In this document: positions 1 through 5,093 of the stretch, one piece after another
How the letters are laid out: each line of letters begins with the position of its first letter
How positions within the stretch are numbered: the first letter of the stretch is position 1
From: Lachnospiraceae bacterium
GTDB lineage: Bacteria > Bacillota > Clostridia > Lachnospirales > Lachnospiraceae
Assembly: GCA_009774155.1 (NCBI GenBank)
Contig: VSNE01000219.1
Location: 1 to 5,093, forward strand
Direction: 5' to 3'
Length of the DNA stretch: 5,093 bases
Made by a program: the position numbers and the translations under genes
The notes under the pieces: model-generated
What the model was told of the DNA's origin: nothing
What the model saw: only the letters and a program-made list of their open reading frames with translations
The model's database searches: none

Positions 1-1
1 G

Positions 2-154
2 GAGGATTTGGAGCGTACGGATCGCTATGATTCTGAGATTGCCCGGTTTCGGGAGCAGTTATATGTGTCGGAGGCGGATTATAAAAAATTCATTCAGGAT
101 GTGGTCGGGGAGCTGACGTCAGACCAAACAGACAGAAGGAAGAACAGGAGATGA
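2..154 (+). CDS. 3' end of an unrecognised protein (C-terminal 50 residues)
   Basis: Reading frame 2 is open from the left edge to a TGA at 152-154, and the 5' end lies outside the window. The 50 visible residues are highly charged and probably helical (many Glu, Asp, Arg and Lys). They include the segment YVSEADYKKFIQDVV and end in a basic tail, TDRRKNRR. I do not recognise a family from this tail and see no catalytic motif, signal peptide or membrane segment. It is accepted as a gene end because the frame stays open, the composition is protein-like, and its stop sits only 4 bases before the next start, as in a compact operon. The context (cytidylyltransferase and SDR downstream) would fit a transferase or glycosyltransferase of a surface-polymer cluster, but that is guilt by association only. 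Confidence 0.6.
   Translation, partial: EDLERTDRYDSEIARFREQLYVSEADYKKFIQDVVGELTSDQTDRRKNRR
146..150 (+). promoter_or_regulatory. Ribosome binding site of the IspD/TarI-like gene
   Basis: AGGAG lies 8 bases before the ATG at 159. It overlaps the last codons of the preceding gene, so the two are probably translated from one mRNA. It supports 159 as the start. Confidence 0.7.
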
Positions 155-158
155 TAGG

Positions 159-887
159 ATGAATATTGCAGTGATATTTGCAGGGGGAGTCGGTTCCCGT
201 ATGCATACGAAAGAAAAGCCGAAGCAATTTCTGAATATGCATGGAAAGCCGATTATTATCCATACGCTGGATCAGTTTGAAGCGCATGAGGAGATTGACG
301 GAATCGTTGTCGCATGTGTAGAGGAATGGATTCCTTATTTGGAGGAGCTTGTCCGGAAATATAATCTGGAGAAGGTAAAGAGGATCGTCCCCGGCGGAGC
401 CAATGGGCAGCAGTCCATTTATTTTGGTCTGTGCGCGGCAGAGGAGGCGGCGGGAGGCGAGAGAAGCATTGTGCTGATTCACGACGGAGTGCGCCCTTTG
501 ATTAATCAAAAGGTAATCAGCAGCAGTATTGAATCTGTGAAGCTTCACGGCTCGGCAATCGCTTCCGTAAAGGTAAAGGAGACTGTTCTTTTGGTGGATG
601 AGCAGGGCGGTATCCGGGAAATACCGGATCGGGAACAGTCAAGACTGGCCCGCGCTCCCCAGAGCTTTTGGCTGGAGGAAATCATAGCAGCCCATCGGAG
701 GGCCATTGCGGAGGAGCTTCTGGACTTTATTGACTGCTGCTCCATGATGCAGCATTATGGGAAAAAGCTGTATTTGATTGATTCGCCCGGGGAGAATATT
801 AAAATTACGACCCCGGAGGATTTTTACATTATGCGGGCCATGCTTGATGCAAAAGAGGATTCGCAAATCTATGGAATGGGGGAATAA
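159..887 (+). CDS. IspD/TarI-family cytidylyltransferase (probably alditol-phosphate type)
   Basis: This 242-residue cytoplasmic enzyme belongs to the family that transfers CMP from CTP to a phosphorylated polyol, releasing pyrophosphate. The N-terminal nucleotide-binding loop is FAGGVGSRM (residues 7-15), followed by the PKQFL motif (21-25) with the catalytic-type Lys22. GG..GQQSI (79-87) and HDGVRP (108-113) are the CTP and metal region. Arg158, in IPDR, matches the substrate-contacting Arg of IspD. APQSF (166-170) and IKITTP (214-219) complete the family signature. Length fits both IspD and TarI (about 230-240). The FAGG loop, HDGVRP and the IDCCSMMQHYG segment in place of IspD's ITDEAS look closer to TarI/Bcs1-like ribitol-5-phosphate cytidylyltransferases than to the MEP-pathway enzyme. 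Location next to an SDR, rather than ispF, agrees. The ATG at 159 has a good ribosome binding site, and the gene sits 4 bases after the previous one and 3 before the next. The exact substrate (ribitol, glycerol or another polyol phosphate) cannot be read from sequence, so no symbol is given. Family confidence is high; substrate confidence is low. Confidence 0.9.
   Translation: MNIAVIFAGGVGSRMHTKEKPKQFLNMHGKPIIIHTLDQFEAHEEIDGIVVACVEEWIPYLEELVRKYNLEKVKRIVPGGANGQQSIYFGLCAAEEAAGGERSIVLIHDGVRPLINQKVISSSIESVKLHGSAIASVKVKETVLLVDEQGGIREIPDREQSRLARAPQSFWLEEIIAAHRRAIAEELLDFIDCCSMMQHYGKKLYLIDSPGENIKITTPEDFYIMRAMLDAKEDSQIYGMGE
878..883 (+). promoter_or_regulatory. Ribosome binding site supporting the TTG start of the SDR gene
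   Basis: GGGGGA ends 7 bases before the TTG at 891 and overlaps the end of the cytidylyltransferase gene. The alternative ATG at 915 has GGAGG at 908-912 only 2 bases away, which is too close for normal initiation. The TTG is therefore preferred, though not certain. Confidence 0.5.
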
Positions 888-1631
888 CGCTTGAAAAAGA
901 GAGAACTGGAGGACATGAAATATACTGCGGAAAGCAATCTGCCGTTTGAAGCATATAAAAACAGCGTTTTTCTGGTGACAGGGGCTACCGGACTGATTGG
1001 CTCCCTGCTGGTGAAGAATCTGCTGTACTGCAGTCAGACGCACGGACTGGGGCTGAAGGTGCTGGCCATAGTGAGAAGCCGGCAGAAGGCGGAAAAAATA
1101 TTTGCGGATTTTCTGGGAGACAGCAGCCTGGAGCTGATCATCTGTGATCTGGAAAAGGAGCAGGTTCATCCGGATTCAAAGGTGGACTATATCATTCATA
1201 CGGCAGCGGTCACTCAGTCCAGGACAATGGTGACAAAGCCGGTGGAGACGATACGGCTTTCTGTGGGAAGTACGGATCGGCTGCTTGCCCTGGCCGCGGA
1301 GAAAAAGGTGAAATGTTTTCTCTATGTCTCTTCCATGGAGGTCTATGGGGTGCTTGACGGGGATCAGAAGGTGGCGGAGGATACGCTGGGCTATTTGGAT
1401 CTCCAGGCTGTCAGAAGCTGCTATCCGGAGAGCAAGCGCCTGTGTGAGTGTCTGTGTGCCTCCTATGCTGAGGAATATGGAGTAAATACAAGAATTGCCC
1501 GTCTGGCACAGACCTTCGGCGCCGGCGTTCTGGAGACAGAGAACCGTGTTTTTGCCCAGTTTGCAAGAAGCGCCATAGAGAAAAGGAATATTGTTCTTCA
1601 CACCTATGGAAAATCCGAGGGAAATTATGTG

Positions 1632-1675
1632 TATACCCGGGATGCCGTACGCGCGCTGCTTTTACTGCGGGTATA
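1632..1675 (+). repeat. 8-bp inverted repeat (TATACCCG / CGGGTATA) spanning the amber codon
   Basis: TATACCCG at 1632-1639 is exactly complementary to CGGGTATA at 1668-1675, with 28 bases between the arms. The T of the amber codon (1674) pairs with A1633, so the substitution that created TAG also lengthens the arm match. It lies within coding sequence, and no regulatory role is proposed. A chance 8-bp match over this distance is uncommon but not excluded. Confidence 0.5.
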
Positions 1676-1676
1676 G
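1674..1676 (+). other. Premature amber codon inside the SDR gene
   Basis: TAG lies between the codons for Leu-Leu-Arg-Val and Gly-Asn-Lys-Gly-Asp-Ala-Tyr-Asn. From my memory of related epimerases, this position falls in a loop before the conserved (G)xAYN strand and commonly carries Lys or another polar residue. AAG, CAG or GAG would each become TAG by one substitution. No insertion or deletion is needed to explain the break. The three other stops visible in the window are TGA, TAA and TAA (plus the final TAA of this frame), so TAG is not used as a normal terminator here. Confidence 0.85.
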
Positions 1677-1957
1677 GGTAATAAGGGGGATGCTTATAAT
1701 TTTTCGAATGTAGTAAGCCATACCACGATTGGGAAAATGGCACAGATGGTTGCGCATGAGATTGCGAAGGATGAGATCCGGGTGGAGTATGATATTCCGG
1801 AGGATATTTCCTCATACGGCTATGCCGCCGACACAAGGCTTTTCCTGGATGCCGGTAAGCTGCGCTCGCTGGGCTGGCAGGCAGAGGTAGGATTAAAGGA
1901 AGCCTTTGAAAGAATGATGGAGGATATGCAGGAATCGCCGGGCAGATAAAGATATTC

Positions 1958-1987
1958 TTGCAATGCTTGTCATGGTTATGCTATGAT
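1958..1987 (+). promoter_or_regulatory. Housekeeping (sigma-A type) promoter of glnS
   Basis: The -35 is TTGCAA at 1958-1963 and the -10 is TATGAT at 1982-1987, with an 18-base spacer and an extended -10 TGC directly upstream (1979-1981). Transcription would start near 1994, giving a leader of about 26 nt. This begins 9 bases after the SDR frame ends. I see no terminator between the SDR gene and glnS, so readthrough from the left operon could add to glnS expression. The leader is too short for a T-box or other riboswitch. Confidence 0.65.
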
Positions 1988-2004
1988 AAATTTCAGTTTA
2001 AACC

Positions 2005-2011
2005 GAGGAGG
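2005..2011 (+). promoter_or_regulatory. Ribosome binding site of glnS
   Basis: GAGGAGG lies 8 bases before the ATG at 2020. It is a near-ideal match to the 3' end of 16S rRNA and fixes the glnS start. Confidence 0.85.
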
Positions 2012-2019
2012 AACCTGTT

Positions 2020-3681
2020 ATGGAGAATGAAGCTGTTTCCAAAAATTTTATTGAGACAGAGATTGATAAAGACCTTGCAGAAGGTGTCTATGATACTGTT
2101 CACACGCGTTTTCCGCCGGAGCCCAACGGCTATCTGCATATCGGACATGCCAAGTCCATACTTTTAAACTACGGGCTGGCGCAGAAATATAACGGAAAGT
2201 TCAATATGCGCTTTGACGACACGAACCCGACCAAGGAGAGGGTTGAGTTTGTGGATGCGATTAAAAGGGATATTCAGTGGCTGGGAGCAGACTGGGAGGA
2301 TCGGCTGTTTTTCGCTTCCGATTATTTTCAGCAGATGTATGAAGCGGCGGTAAAGCTGATTAAGAAAGGAAAAGCATATGTCTGCGATCTGACGGCGGAG
2401 GAAATCCGGGAATACCGCGGAACGCTGACAGAGCCGGGTAAGAACAGCCCGTACCGGGACAGAAGCCCGGAGGAGAACCTGGAGCTGTTTGAGAATATGA
2501 AAAACGGCGTGTACGGGGACGGAGAAAAGGTGCTCCGCGCAAAAATTGATATGGCTTCCCCGAATATGAATATGCGTGATCCGGTGATTTACCGGGTGGC
2601 GCATATGAGTCATCATAATACCAAGGATCAGTGGTGTATTTACCCGATGTACGATTTTGCCCATCCGATAGAGGACGCGATCGAGGGCATTACCCATTCT
2701 ATCTGTACGCTGGAATTCGAGGACCACCGCCCCCTCTATGACTGGGTGGTACGCGAGCTGGAATATCCTCATGCGCCCAGGCAGATTGAGTTTGCAAAGC
2801 TGTATCTGACCAATGTGGTGACAGGCAAGAGATATATTAAAAAGCTGGTAGAGGATAAGGTGGTGGACGGCTGGGACGACCCCCGTCTTGTCTCCATTGC
2901 GGCGCTTCGCCGCCGCGGCTTTACGCCGGAATCCATCCGTCTGTTCGTGGAGCTGTGCGGGGTATCCAAAAGTCACAGCTCTGTGGATTATGCAATGCTG
3001 GAATACTGCATCCGTGAGGATTTGAAGATGAAGCGCTCCCGTATGATGGCGGTTCTGAATCCGATCAAGCTGATCATCGATAACTACCCGGAAGGGGAGA
3101 CAGAATATCTGGATGCGGCCAATAATCTGGAGAATGAGGCGCTTGGTTCCCGGAAAATCCCGTTTGGCAGGGAGCTGTATATTGAAAGGGAAGATTTTAT
3201 GGAGGAGCCTCCGAAGAAATACTTCCGCCTGTTTCCCGGCAATGAGGTGCGCCTGATGCATGCCTATTTTGTAAAATGTGTAAGCTTTGTAAAGGATGAA
3301 AACGGCAGAGTTACCGAGGTGCACTGTACCTATGATCCGGAGACGAAGGCAGGAAGCGGATTTACCGGACGGAAGGTAAAGGGAACGATCCACTGGGTTC
3401 CGGCTCCCTATGCGGTGGATGCGGAGGTGCGTCTGTATGAAAATTTGATCGACGAGGAAAAGGGCGTATATAATGACGACGGAAGCATGAACATTAACCC
3501 GAACTCTCTGGTCATTGCCCATGCGAAGCTGGAGCCTGCTCTGAAGGATGTAAAGGCTTATGACAGCTTTCAGTTTGTCAGAAACGGATTCTTCTGCGTG
3601 GATGCGAAGGATTCCAGGCCGGATGCTTTAGTGTTCAACAGAATTGTATCGCTGAAAAGCTCGTTTAAGCTGCCGAAGTAA
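2020..3681 (+). CDS. glnS: Glutaminyl-tRNA synthetase (GlnRS)
   Basis: This cytoplasmic class I aminoacyl-tRNA synthetase joins glutamine to tRNA-Gln using ATP. At 553 residues it matches the E. coli enzyme (554). The N-terminal catalytic domain begins with PPEPNGYLHIGHAKS, where HIGH is residues 40-43. MRFDDTNP (63-70) is the GlnRS/GluRS amino-acid-pocket motif. DFAHPIEDAIEGITHS (212-227) and LEFEDHRPLYDW (231-242) are strong GlnRS-family blocks, followed by GWDDPRL (284-290) and RRRGFTPESI. The segment aligned with the KMSKS loop reads VVTGKRYIKK (266-275) instead of the E. coli VMSKRKL. Lys270 is kept but Met-Ser is replaced by Thr-Gly, which I believe is common in clostridial GlnRS. From about residue 340 the two anticodon-binding beta-barrels follow (IPFGRELYIEREDF, GRKVKGTIHWV, NPNSLV, FQFVRNGFFCVD). 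No YqeY-like extension is present. The gene has its own promoter and ribosome binding site, so it is probably independent of the left operon. Many Firmicutes make Gln-tRNA by GatCAB instead, so its presence points to Clostridia or gene transfer. No defects are seen. Confidence 0.98.
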   Translation: MENEAVSKNFIETEIDKDLAEGVYDTVHTRFPPEPNGYLHIGHAKSILLNYGLAQKYNGKFNMRFDDTNPTKERVEFVDAIKRDIQWLGADWEDRLFFASDYFQQMYEAAVKLIKKGKAYVCDLTAEEIREYRGTLTEPGKNSPYRDRSPEENLELFENMKNGVYGDGEKVLRAKIDMASPNMNMRDPVIYRVAHMSHHNTKDQWCIYPMYDFAHPIEDAIEGITHSICTLEFEDHRPLYDWVVRELEYPHAPRQIEFAKLYLTNVVTGKRYIKKLVEDKVVDGWDDPRLVSIAALRRRGFTPESIRLFVELCGVSKSHSSVDYAMLEYCIREDLKMKRSRMMAVLNPIKLIIDNYPEGETEYLDAANNLENEALGSRKIPFGRELYIEREDFMEEPPKKYFRLFPGNEVRLMHAYFVKCVSFVKDENGRVTEVHCTYDPETKAGSGFTGRKVKGTIHWVPAPYAVDAEVRLYENLIDEEKGVYNDDGSMNINPNSLVIAHAKLEPALKDVKAYDSFQFVRNGFFCVDAKDSRPDALVFNRIVSLKSSFKLPK

Positions 3682-3706
3682 GGCAGGAAATAAGGTAAAA
3701 GAAAAC

Positions 3707-3749
3707 GCGGGAGAACTGCAACAGATCTTGTCTGCGGCAGTTCTCCCGC
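3707..3749. terminator. Perfect 13-bp inverted repeat after glnS; terminator-like, U-rich tail only on the minus strand
   Basis: GCGGGAGAACTGC (3707-3719) pairs perfectly with GCAGTTCTCCCGC (3737-3749). Inside the loop a further CAGA/TCTG pairing (3722-3725 with 3731-3734) can extend the hairpin. It begins 25 bases after the glnS stop, where a terminator is expected. Read on the + strand it is followed by TGCGTATCAG, without a U-tract. Read on the minus strand it is followed by GTTTTCTTTTACC, a good U-rich tail. It could be a weak or factor-dependent terminator for glnS, a minus-strand terminator, or an operator or leader structure of the regulator gene 35 bases downstream. Confidence 0.55.
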
Positions 3750-3771
3750 TGCGTATCAGCCGAATGGCTTT

Positions 3772-3775
3772 GAGG
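3772..3775 (+). promoter_or_regulatory. Probable ribosome binding site of the MocR-type gene
   Basis: GAGG lies 8 bases before the ATG at 3784. It is weaker than the sites of the other genes, consistent with a low-level regulator. No clear -35/-10 pair was found in 3682-3783, so the gene may depend on transcription continuing from glnS or on a non-consensus promoter. Confidence 0.45.
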
Positions 3776-3783
3776 TTTCAGGT

Positions 3784-5093
3784 ATGTATGAGATGATGCC
3801 GAACCTGGATGCCGGATCCGGGAAAAGTTTGTATGAGCAGATTTACGAATATATAAAGGAAGAAATACAGAAAGGAAATATTTGCCGCGGGGAAAAACTG
3901 CCGTCCACAAGACTTCTTTCCAGGCAGCTTGGGGTAAGCCGGAGCACGGCCCAGCTTGCCTATGAGCAGCTTTTGTCGGAAGGCTATATAGAGGCGGTTC
4001 CGTGCAGCGGGTATTTTGTCTGTCAGATGGAGGAGCTGTATCACCTGAAGCTGGATCGGAGTCCGCTTCTTAAGGAGAAGCCGGAGAAGCCCTCGTCTGT
4101 CCCGCGCCGGTATGATTTTTCTCCCAATGGAATTGACCTGGAGCATTTTCCTTATTCCGTCTGGAGGAAATTAAGCCGGGAAGTGCTTCAGGATGATCAG
4201 AAGGAATTGTTTCATCTGGGAGATGCCAAAGGAGAGCCGAAGCTGCGCGCCGCCATATGTACTTATCTGCATCAGGCCAGAGGAGTGCAGGTACAGCCGT
4301 CACAGATTATATTGGGCGCAGGGAATGATTACCTTTTAATGCTTTTGTCCCGGATGCTTGGAACGCAGTGCCGGATTGCCATGGAAAGCCCTACCTACCG
4401 GCATGCATATGATATTTTCCAAAGGCTGGGGTATGACTGCTGTACGGTTACGATGGATAAATCAGGCATGAATGTGGAAGAGCTGAAGGGGAGCGGAGCG
4501 GATATTGCCTATGTGATGCCCTCCCACCAGTATCCGCTTGGCATCGTTATGCCGATCAAAAGACGCCAGGAGCTGCTGCAGTGGGCAGCGGAGCGGCCGG
4601 GACGTTATATTATTGAGGATGACTATGACAGTGAATTCCGTTATGTCGGCAAGCCGATTCCGTCCCTGCAGGGAAGCGACAGCCATCAGAGAGTCATTTA
4701 TATCGGAACCTTTTCCAAAGCAATCGCTCCCGCCATCCGTATCAGCTATCTGGTGCTGCCTCCTTCTCTTTTGGAGAGATATGAGCAGGTGGGAAGAAGC
4801 TTTTCCTGTACCGTATCCAGGATAGATCAGAAGATGGTGCAGCTTTTTATGGAACGGGGATACTACGAGAGACATCTGAATAAGATGCGCGCCCTGTATA
4901 AAAATAAACATGATATTCTTCTGTCAGAGGTAAAGGGTCTGAAATGCGTCCAGAGAATTTGGGGCGACCGTGCAGGCGTACATATCCTTCTTCAGATGGT
5001 TCCGGGGAAATCGGAGCAGGAAATGATAGAAAGAGCCTGGGAAGCGGGCGTAAAGGTCTATCCGCTGTCAGAATACTGCATAGATAAGAAAAA
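3784..5093 (+). CDS. MocR/GabR-type transcriptional regulator (GntR winged helix + PLP aminotransferase domain), 3' end missing
   Basis: 436 complete codons are visible before the right edge. MocR proteins are usually about 450-490 residues, so only the last few tens are missing. Residues 15-80 form a GntR winged helix: LYEQIYEYIKEEI, GEKLPSTRLLSRQLGVSRSTA (recognition helix), AYEQLLSEGYIE and SGYFV at the wing. After a linker (about 85-108), residues 110 onward are a fold-type I aminotransferase-like domain: YDFSPNGID, FHLGDAKGEPKLRAAI, GAGNDYLLMLL, ESPTYRHAY, PSHQYPLGIVMP, EDDYDSEFRY (278-287) and GTFSKAIAPAIRI with the PLP-binding Lys312. These include the Asp (279) and Tyr (281) that contact the cofactor in GabR. 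Such proteins sense PLP or an amine or amino-acid effector through the aldimine and act as DNA-binding regulators; catalysis is usually vestigial. Well-known targets include PLP synthesis (pdxST) and GABA use, but no target gene is visible, so the regulon is unknown. The ATG at 3784 gives the normal N-terminus; ATGs at 3793 and 3796 are less well placed. Upstream is a strong inverted repeat that might serve in autoregulation. Confidence 0.93.
   Translation, partial: MYEMMPNLDAGSGKSLYEQIYEYIKEEIQKGNICRGEKLPSTRLLSRQLGVSRSTAQLAYEQLLSEGYIEAVPCSGYFVCQMEELYHLKLDRSPLLKEKPEKPSSVPRRYDFSPNGIDLEHFPYSVWRKLSREVLQDDQKELFHLGDAKGEPKLRAAICTYLHQARGVQVQPSQIILGAGNDYLLMLLSRMLGTQCRIAMESPTYRHAYDIFQRLGYDCCTVTMDKSGMNVEELKGSGADIAYVMPSHQYPLGIVMPIKRRQELLQWAAERPGRYIIEDDYDSEFRYVGKPIPSLQGSDSHQRVIYIGTFSKAIAPAIRISYLVLPPSLLERYEQVGRSFSCTVSRIDQKMVQLFMERGYYERHLNKMRALYKNKHDILLSEVKGLKCVQRIWGDRAGVHILLQMVPGKSEQEMIERAWEAGVKVYPLSEYCIDKK

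Larger units (their letters stand above)
891..1949 (+). pseudogene. Extended SDR / NAD-dependent epimerase-dehydratase interrupted by one in-frame TAG
   Basis: The frame from TTG 891 gives 261 residues, then TAG at 1674-1676. The same frame continues open for 91 codons to a TAA at 1947-1949, so the intact protein would be about 352 residues, normal for this family. The Rossmann NAD(P)-binding motif is GATGLIG (31-37). Asp86 lies in ICDLE and HTAAV at 103-107. The catalytic set is Ser148 in SSMEVYG, Tyr178 and Lys182 (YxxxK). RIARLAQTFG (201-210) and EGNYVYTRDAV (243-253) are typical of the substrate half. After the stop, GDAYNFSN and the helix LDAGKLRSLGW are the expected C-terminal substrate-binding region, so the codon cuts one gene rather than separating two. 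The role would be NAD(P)-dependent epimerisation, dehydration or reduction of a nucleotide-linked sugar or polyol, supplying the same pathway as the cytidylyltransferase 3 bases upstream. The truncated product keeps the cofactor half and the catalytic triad but lacks the C-terminal part. Nonsense mutation, base-call error and amber suppression all remain possible. An ATG at 1737 lacks a well-spaced ribosome binding site, so a separate downstream protein is unlikely. Confidence 0.8.

Noticed and set aside
90..1836. Several minus-strand open frames opposite the cytidylyltransferase and SDR genes
   Set aside because: All are antisense to well-supported genes, their translations are low-complexity or His/Leu/Arg-rich shadows, and none shows a motif.
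1737..1949. A separate small + strand gene of 70 codons starting at ATG 1737
   Set aside because: It is in the same frame as the SDR gene, its homology-like sequence begins upstream of the ATG directly after the amber codon, and it has no properly spaced ribosome binding site. It is the C-terminal part of the interrupted gene.
1967..1987. TTGTCA (1967-1972) as the -35 box of glnS
   Set aside because: The gap to TATGAT is only 9 bases. TTGCAA at 1958-1963, with an 18-base spacer, fits far better.
1950..2019. T-box or other riboswitch in front of glnS
   Set aside because: Only 70 bases separate the genes and the predicted leader is about 26 nt. No stem structure or T-box consensus is visible.
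1958..2167. + strand frame of 69 codons overlapping the start of glnS
   Set aside because: Its TTG start coincides with the -35 box of glnS, and it runs in a different frame through the HIGH region of a certain gene.
2164..3522. Long open frame (452 codons) on the minus strand
   Set aside because: It lies wholly antisense to glnS, its translation has no recognisable domain, and it has no plausible ribosome binding site. It is a shadow of glnS codon usage.
3670..3686. Small hairpin CTGCC/GGCAG at the glnS stop codon as a terminator
   Set aside because: The 5-bp stem with a 7-base loop overlaps the coding end and is followed by purine-rich sequence, not a U-run.
3728..3759. TTGTCT/TATCAG as a promoter for the MocR-type gene
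   Set aside because: The 20-base spacer and poor -10 match make it unconvincing, and the sequence lies within the hairpin.
3665..4911. Minus-strand frames (3665-3910, 3778-4146, 4070-4303, 4462-4911) and a + strand frame (4538-4825) across the regulator gene
   Set aside because: They overlap the clearly recognisable MocR-type coding sequence in other frames and have no family features.

Overview
The window looks like chromosome of a Firmicute of the class Clostridia, most likely Lachnospiraceae-like. This is judged by eye from intermediate G+C, strong GGAGG-type ribosome binding sites, a glutaminyl-tRNA synthetase of clostridial style and a MocR-type regulator. No taxonomic search was possible. 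All supported genes lie on the + strand. I see no tRNA, rRNA, CRISPR array, insertion sequence or phage gene.

Left part (1-1949): the end of a cell-surface or nucleotide-sugar type operon. It holds the last 50 codons of an unrecognised protein, then 4 bases later an IspD/TarI-family cytidylyltransferase (159-887), then 3 bases later an extended SDR, NAD-dependent epimerase/dehydratase-like gene (891-1949). The tight spacing implies one transcript. A TarI-like CTP:alditol-phosphate cytidylyltransferase beside a sugar-nucleotide-type SDR suggests synthesis of a CDP-activated polyol or sugar for a surface polymer, but the exact product is inference. The SDR gene carries one in-frame amber codon (TAG, 1674-1676). 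The same frame then continues with clear family sequence for 91 more codons, so the gene is a probable single-nonsense pseudogene or a suppressed/readthrough gene. The amber lies inside one arm of an 8-bp inverted repeat, which offers a templated-mutation explanation.

Middle (1950-3681): glnS, a complete 553-residue glutaminyl-tRNA synthetase with its own recognisable promoter (TTGCAA, 18-bp spacer, TGC-TATGAT) and a strong ribosome binding site. The predicted leader is only about 26 nt, too short for a T-box.

Right part (3682-5093): a perfect 13-bp inverted repeat lies between glnS and the next gene. It has a U-rich tail only when read on the minus strand, which is odd because no minus-strand gene is visible. 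It is followed by a MocR/GabR-type regulator (GntR winged helix fused to a fold-type I PLP aminotransferase domain) that runs off the right edge. Its target genes are not in the window.

I did not find a clear undescribed system. The observations most worth a second look are the lone amber codon in an otherwise well-preserved gene and the unusually oriented hairpin downstream of glnS.
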